Source: Sphaerimonospora cavernae (lineage in GTDB: Bacteria > Actinomycetota > Actinomycetes > Streptosporangiales > Streptosporangiaceae). From it: DNA of 64,000 bases. The notes under the pieces were generated by a model. It saw only the letters and a program-made list of their open reading frames with translations, made no database searches and was not told the origin of the DNA. Shown here in pieces: positions 34,283 through 42,414 of this stretch (position 1 is its first letter; every line of letters begins with the position of its first letter). The position numbers and the translations under genes are program-made. The stretch spans positions 62,001-126,000 of the forward strand of contig NZ_JBHMQT010000059.1 of assembly GCF_042435035.1 (NCBI RefSeq), in the 5' to 3' direction.

Positions 34283-35263
34283 ATGCCCGCTCGATCGCTG
34301 CCGCTCGCCACGCATGAGCTGTTCCACACACGTGACATCGACGAAGCCCGGGCGAGGGTGGGCCATGCCTTGGCTCCCCACGAACTGCGCCTGGGGAAGC
34401 ACGCGGCTGGGTTCCACACCCGGATGAACGGGACGACCTTCGACCGGACCGGTCTGTACTCGATCGACTACGGAGGAGAGGTGTCGATCACGGCCGACGC
34501 ATGGGAGAGTTGCTTCCTCGTGTCGCTCCCGCTGGCCGGCGCCGTTGAGGTGTCCCTCGGCCGGGATCAGGTCCTGGCCACGCCTGGGTTCGGCTGCGTG
34601 GAGTCGCCGACGGAGTGCATGACCATGCGTTGGTTGACCGGGGCGTCGCATCTTGTCGCATCGTTCGACCGCTGGGAGCTGGAAGCCCACCTCGGCGGCC
34701 TGCTGGGGCGGGAGTTGCACAGGCCGCTCGTCTTCTCGCTGGGCATGGACCTGACCCGGCCCCTCGCCCGGTCCTGGCTGTCAATCGTCGACCTGCTCCG
34801 GCGGGAGGCGGAGACCGACGGTGACATCCTCACCCGGCCGCTGGCCCTCGAACAGCTGGAGGGGCTGCTCATGACACAGCTCCTGCTGACCCAGCCCAAC
34901 AACTACACCCCGGCGCTGTCCGGGGAGCAGCCGTGCACGGCTCCGGCCGCGGTGAAGAGGGCCATGGAACTGTTCGAGGCGTGCGCTGCCGAACCCCTCA
35001 CCGTGTCGGACATCGCCGAGGCCGTCGGCGTGGGCGTGCGAACCCTGCAGGAAGGGTTCCGCCGCCATCTGGAGACCACGCCCACGGCCTACCTGCGGGA
35101 CGTACGGCTGGAACGCGCGCGTGCCGAGTTGACCGCCTGCGGCCCGGACACCGCGACCATCGCCGAAGTCGCCCGCCGCTGGGGGTTCGTCCACCTCGGC
35201 CAGTTCTCCCGCGTCTACCGGGAGCGTTTCGGGGAGACCCCCGCCGAGACACTGACCCGCTGA
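34283..35263 (+). CDS. AraC-family regulator, paralog 1
   Basis: 326 residues from MPARSLPLATHELFHT, start set by GAGGAGG six bases upstream. N-terminal AraC-binding-like (cupin) domain to about residue 190, C-terminal AraC HTH pair: PLTVSDIAEAVGVGVRTLQE then TATIAEVARRWGFVHLGQFS with YRERFGETP. Same length as the gene at 51775-52755 and very similar throughout (for example FSLGMDLTRPLARSWLSI identical). Ligand and targets unknown. An ancestral duplication placed them 17 kb apart. Confidence 0.92.
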   Translation: MPARSLPLATHELFHTRDIDEARARVGHALAPHELRLGKHAAGFHTRMNGTTFDRTGLYSIDYGGEVSITADAWESCFLVSLPLAGAVEVSLGRDQVLATPGFGCVESPTECMTMRWLTGASHLVASFDRWELEAHLGGLLGRELHRPLVFSLGMDLTRPLARSWLSIVDLLRREAETDGDILTRPLALEQLEGLLMTQLLLTQPNNYTPALSGEQPCTAPAAVKRAMELFEACAAEPLTVSDIAEAVGVGVRTLQEGFRRHLETTPTAYLRDVRLERARAELTACGPDTATIAEVARRWGFVHLGQFSRVYRERFGETPAETLTR

Positions 35264-35452
35264 CCCGGGGAGCCTCACACCCGCCGGCCCGGTCGTCGTG
35301 CGGACGGCGGAACCGCCAGGCGGAAGCCGTACAGAGCACCGAGGACGGCACGCCCTGACCCGAGCGGACACCCGGAACTTGATGAAAACCACTTGCGGAG
35401 TGTGATGATTCAGCTACTATTCGTGATGCATGGTCTGTTGGGGGTCATGAGC

Positions 35453-35490
35453 GAAGCCGGGTCAACCACCTTAGGCGGTGGCCCGGCTTT
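35453..35490. terminator. bidirectional terminator
   Basis: AAGCCGGG and CCCGGCTT flank an inner CCACC/GGTGG pair, ending in CTTT, between the AraC gene (plus) and the HTH/DUF5919 gene (minus). The remaining bases from 35264 to 35611 show no gene. Confidence 0.7.
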
Positions 35491-35611
35491 CGCGCCTCTA
35501 TCGAACCTCTGATCCAGACTGAAGGCGCCGACCTCGGTGTGTCGAAGACATGGGCGCGGCCCTCCCGGATATCCGCCTCGGCACCGATCGCGTCAATGTG
35601 GCGTCGCCGCT

Positions 35612-36379
35612 TCAGGTAGTCGGTGTGCTCGACGTGTCCGTCCAGATATTCCGGCCGCCCGACCACAACTCACTGACGTTGCCGGAAAAGCGGTCATAAA
35701 GGCCATCGTTCTGAAGGCGCTTGAGATGCAGCATCGGCGAGTCATGGCCGACCAATCTGGCAAGGTGGGGGGTGACGAGCATTTCATCGTCGAACTGGAA
35801 CACCGACAGCGCGATGTGTTCGTCACCGAAGCGCGCCTCGATGCCGGAGACCTCCCTCAACTGATCCAGTTCGGCCAGCGTGATCCGGATCCGGGTGGAC
35901 ACCGTCAGCGGTACGGCCTCAGCCTCCTCTCGTTGGCGGGTGACCTCATTGTCGGGATCGCCGAGCAGGAACCGGATGCGGCAGCCCTGCTCGGCCTTGC
36001 GCTTGAGTACCTTGGCCAGATTGGGGTGTTCCAGCCAGAGAAAGTAGTTCGTGTACCCGGCGAGGGTAATCTCCGACTTGGCGTTGGCGATCAGCGTGCG
36101 CCACACGCTCTTGGGGCAGGCGGATCGGTAGGGGTAGACCGCCAAGACCTCTCGGTCCGGCCCGGTCTTCACCACGTTGCGTATCGCCTCGGGCCACAGC
36201 ACGGACTCATCCACCCCCAGCGCTTCGGCGGCCGCCCACCGGTGACGGGGATGCGGCATCCGCCCTTCGTCGGCCAGCCAGCGGGACACCGTTTTGACGT
36301 CCACCTCGCACCGCTCGGCGAGGTTCCTTTCGGTAAGTTTCGCATTTGCCATCGCGTGGCGCAGAGAGTCGTTCGGCAT
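35612..36379 (-). CDS. XRE-type HTH protein with C-terminal PLD-like (DUF5919) domain
   Basis: 255 residues from MPNDSLRHAMANAKLTERNL at 36379. N-terminal HTH: LAERCEVDVKTVSRWLADEG, then RHRWAAAEALGVDESVLWPE. C-terminal domain EVLAVYPYRSACPKSVWRTL, ITLAGYTNYFLWLEHPNLAK, GCRIRFLLGDPD resembles the phospholipase D-like DUF5919 module of actinobacterial regulators; an H-x-K catalytic pair is not obvious, so it may bind instead of cut. The open frame continues upstream without a stop into a NYN-like fragment (36419-36586). Confidence 0.8.
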   Translation of the reverse strand: MPNDSLRHAMANAKLTERNLAERCEVDVKTVSRWLADEGRMPHPRHRWAAAEALGVDESVLWPEAIRNVVKTGPDREVLAVYPYRSACPKSVWRTLIANAKSEITLAGYTNYFLWLEHPNLAKVLKRKAEQGCRIRFLLGDPDNEVTRQREEAEAVPLTVSTRIRITLAELDQLREVSGIEARFGDEHIALSVFQFDDEMLVTPHLARLVGHDSPMLHLKRLQNDGLYDRFSGNVSELWSGGRNIWTDTSSTPTT

Positions 36380-36418
36380 CGCTGGGCCTCGAATCGGGGA
36401 CGTTGAGGACGTAACTCG

Positions 36419-36586
36419 ACCGTAAAGCAGAACGTCCCACACGTCCCGGAAACACGGTGTAAACGATGTAGCACTCTGAGTGATGCTGTCGTCATGAAGG
36501 GCGTCGAGATCCAGCCACTCGTACGGGGTGCCCTTCAGCCATCCGTAATACAAGTTGAACCCGTCAATGTAGATGTTTGTGGGCAA
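36419..36586 (-). pseudogene. NYN (PIN-like RNase) domain N-terminal fragment, in frame with the HTH gene
   Basis: Reads PTNIYIDGFNLYYGWLKGTP and YEWLDLDAL, the first beta-strand and catalytic Asp (YIDGFN) of NYN-domain nucleases, then degenerates into unrelated sequence and runs, without a stop, into the HTH/DUF5919 protein 40 bases later. The remaining acidic residues of the nuclease are missing. Either the truncated end of a NYN gene, or the 5' end of a hybrid protein starting at a TTG at 36586. Confidence 0.55.
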
Positions 36587-36912
36587 AGGGTAATCGTAAA
36601 GACACAGCTGGTTAGATTTCCGGGGTTCGCTCGAACAGTCGTGCTGGACTCCAGGGCGGTGCAAGCCGTAGTCGTCAGTCGGCGGTCAGTGCGATCGAGG
36701 CCGAGGCCGAGGGTAAACGACAAACTCACCGAGCGTGAGTGGGCCAGTGTTGCGGCTGGACGGGTTCGTGGCGAGACATCGGCCGTGGAGTTCGAGGGAA
36801 ATCGCATCCCGGGTCCAGGTCGGGCAGAGAGTCCCGCATGGAAGCGCACATCAAACTATAACAAATCGGCCACTTCGGCTATCTCCTCCTGGCGCTCGGA
36901 CAAAATGGTACG

Positions 36913-37827
36913 GTGAGCCAGAAGAAACGTCCGCCAGAGTTGAAGGCTCGCCGCGCCCGTCAATTCATGCTGGCCGCTCTGGACTGTCCGTACGTGCGTC
37001 AGCAGCAGATGGACCTGGCCGCCACCAGCGGCCAAGCGCTGGCGAACGGCTTGGGCCTCGCCTTTTACCAGGGCCGTTGCGCCCACCAGTTGCATATCGC
37101 CGTCCATACCTTCGGCGGTCCTACCGCAACATTGGGCACATCGCGCCCCGCATGGGTAATTAGCGGCATCGTCACCGGATGGGGACGACTGCTGGCCACC
37201 TACCGGGGACCGAATATCTTCAGCGGCGACTGGCGATCTCGAGCCGCCAAGGGCCCCCTGCTCGCTGAGGAGCATTCGGACGAGCTTGAAGGTGCCGTCG
37301 GCTGGTGCTGTTCCGCCTGCAGAGGTGGGGAGTTGGTCATGGGCGAGCTCGCCGGAGTGCTCTGCATCGTCGACCGTACCCTCCTCGCCCAGGACACCCG
37401 ACTCAGCGAGTTGCGGGCAGCCCGCAACTACGGCCGCGCCCGGGAAGTGGACCCCAACATCTACCACCCCCGCTACCTCGGCTTCTATCGGGACCGGTAC
37501 GTCATGGAAGATCCGGAGAGCGTTGCCGACATCGACGAATACGACGATCGTGAACTCTGGCCCCTGGTCCGCCCCTACGCCGACGACGTTTTCGACTATG
37601 CGACCCACCCAATAGCGGACAACCAGGAACGGCAGGCCGTCCCCACCACGCCGGTCCCGGTCGAGACCGAACTGCGGGATAGCCGGTTCAATCTGATCCA
37701 GAGCGCATCCCTTCCAGAGGTTTGGGGCTACGACCCTGCTCAGGCCGACCTACTGTCGGAACATCTAACGGCGCAAGGCTGGCGCCTTATCCGCGATGAC
37801 GCGCGGCTGCAGATCTACCTCCCTTGA
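36913..37827 (+). CDS. protein of unknown function (304 aa)
   Basis: GTG start (MSQKKRPPELKARRARQF); no clear ribosome site, and the DNA just upstream is A+T-rich. Soluble, no signal or membrane segment. Features: basic N-terminus, a possible zinc knuckle C-C-S-A-C around residue 133, and a Tyr/Asp-rich middle (YHPRYLGFYRDRYVMEDPES, DIDEYDDRELW). C-terminus LTAQGWRLIRDDARLQIYLP. I recognise no family. Codon use is GC3-biased so it is a real gene. Neighbours are the HTH/DUF5919 gene (divergent) and a fragment. Confidence 0.7.
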   Translation: MSQKKRPPELKARRARQFMLAALDCPYVRQQQMDLAATSGQALANGLGLAFYQGRCAHQLHIAVHTFGGPTATLGTSRPAWVISGIVTGWGRLLATYRGPNIFSGDWRSRAAKGPLLAEEHSDELEGAVGWCCSACRGGELVMGELAGVLCIVDRTLLAQDTRLSELRAARNYGRAREVDPNIYHPRYLGFYRDRYVMEDPESVADIDEYDDRELWPLVRPYADDVFDYATHPIADNQERQAVPTTPVPVETELRDSRFNLIQSASLPEVWGYDPAQADLLSEHLTAQGWRLIRDDARLQIYLP

Positions 37828-37854
37828 TCCTCGACCCAGCGGTCGACTGCACTC

Positions 37855-38020
37855 CTGGAAGACCAGCCACCCGGAGCACAACTGGTCGAATACGCACGCT
37901 CATCGATGCCGCTCGCGCACGACGCGCGCAAGCCGATGCTCGACCTGGAGTTGATCACTACCGGCATGACCGAGGGCACCTGGTGCCGTCTGGTCAAAGA
38001 GCGGAGGAAATTCCGGCGTC
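37855..38020 (+). pseudogene. possible ParA-like ATPase C-terminal fragment
   Basis: One frame reads GAQLVEYARSSMPLAHDARK then PMLDLELITTG, resembling the end of ParA/MinD-like ATPases of actinomycetes (AHDARKPMFDL). About 55 codons with no start; ends against the pterin dehydratase gene on the other strand. Family call from memory only. Confidence 0.35.
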
Positions 38021-38344
38021 CGCCGAGGATCGGACGGAGTCGAGGCCGTCCTCGCGACCGGCGGCGATCGCGTCGATGTGGCGTGCGAGTTCGAAGTCCT
38101 TGGCCGTGAGACGGCTTCCGGCATCGTGTGTGGTGATCACGAAACGGATCCGCTGCCAGGTGATGTGGATGTCGGGATGGTGACCGATCTCCCGGGCCTT
38201 GGCGGCCACATACATCGTCAGGTGCACGCACTCGTGATAGGTGCGCTTGAACGTGCGGGCAATGGCCTCGCCCTGGCGTTCCCATCCCGGCAGGTCGGCC
38301 AGATGGGCGGCGATCTCCTCTTCGGACAGCGACTGAGGGAGCAT
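37994..38344 (-). CDS. pterin-4a-carbinolamine dehydratase
   Basis: 116 residues from MLPQSLSEEEIAAHLADLPG (GGAG seven bases upstream). The family centre is intact: REIGHHPDIHITWQRIRFVI with the GHHP and H-x-H residues, then THDAGSRLTAKDFELARHID. About 20 extra residues at the C-terminus (GREDGLDSVRSSADAG), likely read-through into non-homologous DNA where the gene abuts a fragment. Recycles hydroxylated tetrahydropterin, though no aromatic amino acid hydroxylase is nearby. Confidence 0.88.
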   Translation of the reverse strand: MLPQSLSEEEIAAHLADLPGWERQGEAIARTFKRTYHECVHLTMYVAAKAREIGHHPDIHITWQRIRFVITTHDAGSRLTAKDFELARHIDAIAAGREDGLDSVRSSADAGISSAL

Positions 38345-38472
38345 CCGTATTCTCCATCCCGGTATTTCAGGCGAACTGAGAGATGATCTCGGCCAGTTCC
38401 CGGCCGGGTGCCGTACCCGCCCATGCGCTCGCGAGGTGCGGAAGAGGTCAACGAGCGCCGTCGATGCAGGCC

Positions 38473-39027
38473 TCAAGCCGTGGAGTATGACGTGCGCCCT
38501 TCTTGACGTGACAGCCACAGGTGGATCAGCAGAGCGGCACCCCAGAGGAGGAACAGCGGATCCCACAGCCAGGCGTGACCCGCCATTGCCGTCCGGTCGT
38601 AATCACCGGAACCCAGCAGGCCGATCAGTACCGCATTGCTGATCAGAGCATTCATGCCGCCGTATAGGGCTAAGCCCGCGCCTCCAACCCAGCTCAGCGC
38701 TCGCCACAATCGGGGCGGGGTGAGTCTGCCATAGGCCACCGTGACCGGCGCGACGGAAGCCGCCGCTTTCACCAGCGCGATGACGCCCAGACCCGCCGCT
38801 GCGGCAACCGGTGACGAGCGTCGAAGATCAACCGCCCATTCGCCCACCGTGTCCAGGAGCCACTCGCCACCGACCGCCCAGTAGACGCTGAATCCCGCAT
38901 GCAGCAGTCCGACTGCCGCGGCGATCCACACCCAGCGTTGCGATTGGCGCGCGGCCACAGCCACGCGGTCGCTTCCAACACTCTCTACTTCCGGTCCGTT
39001 GTGCTGGTCGGAACCACTTTCCCCCAT
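38473..39027 (-). CDS. DUF3995 membrane protein
   Basis: 184 residues, four hydrophobic segments. First helix WVWIAAAVGLLHAGFSVYWA followed by VGGEWLLDTVGEW is the DUF3995 hallmark. Hydrophilic N-terminus of about 30 residues. Function unknown. Its 5' end overlaps the 3' end of the upstream XRE gene by 43 bases, in a different frame. Confidence 0.8.
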   Translation of the reverse strand: MGESGSDQHNGPEVESVGSDRVAVAARQSQRWVWIAAAVGLLHAGFSVYWAVGGEWLLDTVGEWAVDLRRSSPVAAAAGLGVIALVKAAASVAPVTVAYGRLTPPRLWRALSWVGGAGLALYGGMNALISNAVLIGLLGSGDYDRTAMAGHAWLWDPLFLLWGAALLIHLWLSRQEGRTSYSTA

Positions 39028-39470
39028 GTCAACAGCCTTTCACGGGTTCGCTGTGCCGGAATAAGAGCAGTTCCGTCCCCCACGAGAGCGCCGCGAAGCG
39101 GCGCATGAAATCTAAGACCTGTCTCCAGGATGCCGTGATGCTTCGGCCCGGCCTCGGTGGCACGAGCGGCTGACTCCAATGTACGGAGATCGTCGCCGTC
39201 CTTGGGAGTGTGGACCTCGACGGCTTCGCCGAACAGTGCTTCCTCGCCGATTCCAAGGGCTCGTGAGAGCAGCATCGGGTACGGGTCGCGCGGGTGATGC
39301 TTGCCCACCTCCCAGTTCTTGATCGAACGAATGAGCGATGCCCTCTCCGGTATGCGAACGTCGATCTGGCCGGCGACCTCCGCCGGTTTCCTGGCCAGAC
39401 CCTTCTGTGACCAGCCGAGTGGGCGTCGCTCACGCTTGAGCCGTACGGCCCAGATCGGAGGGTCTTCCAT
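38985..39470 (-). CDS. short XRE-type DNA-binding protein, probably truncated
   Basis: 161 residues from MEDPPIWAVRLKRERRPLGW at 39470 (GAGG upstream). HTH region WSQKGLARKPAEVAG and a helix with SLIRSIKNWEVGKHHPRDPY; after about residue 100 the sequence loses family character (FHAPLRGALVGDGTAL). Actinobacterial relatives usually carry a long TPR part, absent here. Overlap with the DUF3995 start suggests a deletion joined the two. Confidence 0.65.
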   Translation of the reverse strand: MEDPPIWAVRLKRERRPLGWSQKGLARKPAEVAGQIDVRIPERASLIRSIKNWEVGKHHPRDPYPMLLSRALGIGEEALFGEAVEVHTPKDGDDLRTLESAARATEAGPKHHGILETGLRFHAPLRGALVGDGTALIPAQRTRERLLTWGKVVPTSTTDRK

Positions 39471-40033
39471 CGCAGGCACCTCGGGGGTCGGGGGCACTTC
39501 CCCCAGTTTCCCCCATTACCATCTGGCGTCGATCTCTTACTAATCGTTGTGATGGATCTGTCACGCAGAAAGGCGGACCCGTCCGGCGATGGCAACGACC
39601 GGCCGGATCCTTGATCAGAATGGTGGTCCTGACCCAATGAGTAGCTGTCGACGACTCTGCGGCGATGCACATAGCCGCAATTCAGACGGCCCGGAGGATT
39701 GGAAAACGGCCGACCTTTTTGGGGCGGCAAACTGCGGATCATTCATTTCATCGGCGGGGAGTGGCCGACTGTGGCCAGTCGGGAACTTGCCGTAAGTGGC
39801 CTATTTACATCGATTCGCCGACCAGTCACCATATGACCGTGGCCACACCCCGTCTCGTTGATCAGCGGCTGGCGCTGAAAAGGTCACCGAGGCTGTCGAC
39901 CAATGCGATTTGGCACCCGATCGCACCAACACATGAGGAGAGGGTGTCCAGGCTGGAGAAATCATAGGAATTCTGCACGGCCGGCTATCCCAAATTGGTT
40001 ATGGCATAACGCCACACCAGAAGGAATGACACC
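39471..40033. other. 563-base intergenic region, no gene supported
   Basis: Several short open frames without codon bias. Near its right end the palindrome GTTATG-g-CATAAC (39998-40010) lies about 25 bases before the vWA gene and may be an operator. AAGGA precedes that gene's GTG. Confidence 0.4.
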
Positions 40034-41887
40034 GTGAGAATGATGCGAAGATTACAGGCCGCCGCGTGCGTGGTGGCGGCCGGTGCGATGCTGGTGGCCG
40101 GGGTGGGGACGGCGTCCGCCGCACCCGGAGTCACCCCGGCGGACGTGACGCTGAACCTGGCCCCCGGCGGATCGACGACGATCGCCAAGACCGTGTCCAC
40201 TCCGGCGGTCCCGCCCAAGCCGGATATCGCGTTCCTGATCGACACAACAGGGAGCATGGGCGGGGTCATCTCGAACGTGCAGACCAATGCGAACACCATC
40301 TTGTCCGACGTCGCCTCGGCGCAGCCGGACGCGCAGTTCGCGGTCGCCGAGTACAGGGACGTGTCGGCGGACTCGACGTCCTTCCGGGTGGCTCAGAACC
40401 TCACCGCCAACCAGACCGACGTCACCAACGGCCTCAACTCACTGGTCGCGATGGGCGGCGGCGACTACCCCGAGGACGGCATCAACGGTCTGTTCCAGGT
40501 CGCGTCCGGGGAGGTCGACTTCCGGCCGAACAGTTCCCGGATCGTGTTGCTGATCGGGGACGCCCCCAGCCATGACCCCAGCAACGGCCATACGCTGGCC
40601 GATGCGATCAGTGCCCTGCAGGCGGCCCACATCACTGTGCTCGCGCTCGACCTGTCCGGGCTGGACTCGACCGGGCAGGCGACCGCGATCACCGACGCCA
40701 CGGGCGGACGGCTGTTCTCCGGCCTCAACCCCTCGGAGGTCAGCGACACCATCCTGGCGGCCCTGCACAACCTCCCGGTCACGGTCACCCACCGGCTGCG
40801 TGACTGCGATCCGAACCTGTCGGTGTCCCTGACCCCGGGCAGTCGGACGGTGACCAGCGGCGATGACGCCACCTTCACGGAGACCGTCTCCGTCGGGGCC
40901 GGAGCCGTACCGGGAAGCACCGTTACCTGCAAGGCGGACTTCCTGATCAACGGCGTCCTGTCACCGGGCTTCACTGAAACGATCACCGAACACGTCCCGA
41001 AGGCGACCCCGTCGATCGTCACGACGCCATCGGGCCCGGTGCCCGCTGGCGGGGACGTCTCTGATACGGCGACCCTGTCCGGCGGGTCCCACCCCACGGG
41101 CACCGTCACGTTCAAGCTGTACGGCCCTGGCGACACGGACTGCGCGACGCCCATCGCGACTCGTACCGGGACGGTGTCGGGCAGCGGCGCCGCCGAGTCG
41201 GGCAAGGTGACCATCGGCGCGGCCGGCACCTACCGGTGGGCCGCCACCTACAGCGGCGACGCCGGCAACAACTCCGTCACCTCGCCGTGCAGCGCCGAAC
41301 AAGTCACCGTCACGCCGCAGCGGCTGACCGGACGGGCCTACGGCCTGACCGCCGGCGCCGCCCTGGCCGGCATCCAACTGGTCAAGATCGCACCCACCCC
41401 CGACACCGGCGACATCTCCACCACCTCGACCAGCACCACCTCGGTGCCCTGCACCGCCACCCTCAGCGGACTGATCAGCGCGCACGCCCTGTGCGCCAAG
41501 GTCGCCACCACCGAATTCCCCGGCGAATCCGTGGCAACCGCCTCCATCGACGACACCACCATCGGGATCACCGGCATCCCGGTGATCAGCGTCAAGACCA
41601 TCAATTCCAGCTCCACCACCACCTGTGCCGGATCCAGCGGAACCACCACGATCGCCTTCCTCAAGGTCGGCAACACGGTGGTCATCGCAGAACCCACCAA
41701 CATCCAACCCAACACCACGGTCAACGTCGGCGTCGTCAAGCTCGTCCTCAACGAACAGACCCCCTTCACCACCCCCGACAAGGGCCTGACCGTCAACGCC
41801 GTCCACGTCACCGTCGACGCCCTCGGCCTGGCCAAGACCAACGTGGTCCTGGCCTCCTCCGAAAGCGATATCGGCAACTGCCCATAA
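40034..41887 (+). CDS. secreted von Willebrand A domain protein with choice-of-anchor P-like C-terminus
   Basis: 617 residues, GTG start. Signal peptide (VAAGAMLVAGVGTASA, cleavage near residue 29). vWA domain about 65-235 with MIDAS motif IDTTGSMGG; FSGLNPSEVSDTI closes it. Then beta-sandwich regions: an Ig-like segment with SVSLTPGSRTVTSGDDATFT and another with GTVTFKLYGPGDTDC and YSGDAGNNSV, and a Cys-paired C-terminal domain beginning RLTGRAYGLTAGAALAG that resembles choice-of-anchor P domains. No membrane anchor or sortase signal. Predicted extracellular adhesion protein. Followed by a perfect terminator hairpin. Confidence 0.85.
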   Translation: MRMMRRLQAAACVVAAGAMLVAGVGTASAAPGVTPADVTLNLAPGGSTTIAKTVSTPAVPPKPDIAFLIDTTGSMGGVISNVQTNANTILSDVASAQPDAQFAVAEYRDVSADSTSFRVAQNLTANQTDVTNGLNSLVAMGGGDYPEDGINGLFQVASGEVDFRPNSSRIVLLIGDAPSHDPSNGHTLADAISALQAAHITVLALDLSGLDSTGQATAITDATGGRLFSGLNPSEVSDTILAALHNLPVTVTHRLRDCDPNLSVSLTPGSRTVTSGDDATFTETVSVGAGAVPGSTVTCKADFLINGVLSPGFTETITEHVPKATPSIVTTPSGPVPAGGDVSDTATLSGGSHPTGTVTFKLYGPGDTDCATPIATRTGTVSGSGAAESGKVTIGAAGTYRWAATYSGDAGNNSVTSPCSAEQVTVTPQRLTGRAYGLTAGAALAGIQLVKIAPTPDTGDISTTSTSTTSVPCTATLSGLISAHALCAKVATTEFPGESVATASIDDTTIGITGIPVISVKTINSSSTTTCAGSSGTTTIAFLKVGNTVVIAEPTNIQPNTTVNVGVVKLVLNEQTPFTTPDKGLTVNAVHVTVDALGLAKTNVVLASSESDIGNCP

Positions 41888-41912
41888 CCCAACCCACCTG
41901 AACCGATCAACC

Positions 41913-41952
41913 CCGAGGCCGGGCGGAACACCATAGCTCCGCCCGGCCTCGG
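41913..41952. terminator. terminator of the vWA gene
   Basis: Perfect 15-bp inverted repeat, 41913-41927 with 41938-41952 (CCGAGGCCGGGCGGA and its complement), ten-base loop, 25 bases after the stop. Confidence 0.8.
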
Positions 41953-42325
41953 CCAGGATGGGCCAGGCCATCGCCCGGCAGGAGACCATCGCCCGGCAGG
42001 AGACCATCGCCGAGCAAGCAGGCGGACCCAGAGCAGGAGAACGCCACCGGGCAATGCGTGAGCACGCCGAGGTCTTCAGGATCCGGACGGCGTTCGCGCT
42101 GTTCGCGGTGGTGGTGATGCTCCCGTTTCCCGTTTCTGCGGACCGTCACACCGGCAGAACTCACCAGATCAGCGGGGAATGTGACCTAGATCACAAAAAT
42201 TCGCGCGAATGCCGTAAACCTCGCATGGAACACGGGCGTCTTCTCTAATAGACGCGATTGTTCTGCTTTGAGAGGGCTGGGGGGTGCTCTTGGAGCGGAA
42301 CGATCCCGTCTTTGTTCTCTGTCAC
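41953..42325. other. intergenic region with a short tandem repeat and small hairpin
   Basis: No convincing gene. At 41969-42016 an 18-base unit beginning ATCGCCCGGCAGGAGACC is repeated twice and a half. A plus-strand open frame (41958-42248) encodes it and one hydrophobic stretch, but it has no spaced ribosome site and starts inside terminator DNA. GCGTCT/AGACGC at 42236-42255 form a small hairpin. Confidence 0.4.
42180..42195. promoter_or_regulatory. CRP/GlxR-type site, TGTGA-N6-TCACA
   Basis: TGTGACCTAGATCACA is a perfect match to the CRP-family consensus. It lies in the gap between the vWA gene and the STAND gene, both of which have their 3' ends here, so no annotated start is next to it. 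Confidence 0.5.
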
Positions 42326-42351
42326 GCCTGCTCGGGCTAGCCCGAGCAGGC
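42326..42351. terminator. perfect 26-bp palindrome, likely terminator of the STAND operon
   Basis: Two 13-base arms with no loop, centred on GGGCTAGCCC, 64 bases beyond the STAND stop. As RNA it would form a strong hairpin. A minus-strand frame starting at 42427 (overlapping the STAND stop) reads across it for 60 codons and is more likely chance. Confidence 0.55.
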
Positions 42352-42414
42352 GCACCAGAGACCGAAGCCGACTCTCGGTGACGCGCTGCGGCTGATCGAC
42401 GGTGAGGTTGTTCG

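Noticed and set aside
35395..35452. tRNA or attachment site next to the terminator
   Set aside because: No cloverleaf or T-loop sequence; only the hairpin at 35453-35490 is convincing.
41958..42248. 96-codon open frame with IARQET repeats
   Set aside because: Starts at the edge of a terminator hairpin without a spaced ribosome site; the repeat is better treated as non-coding tandem DNA.
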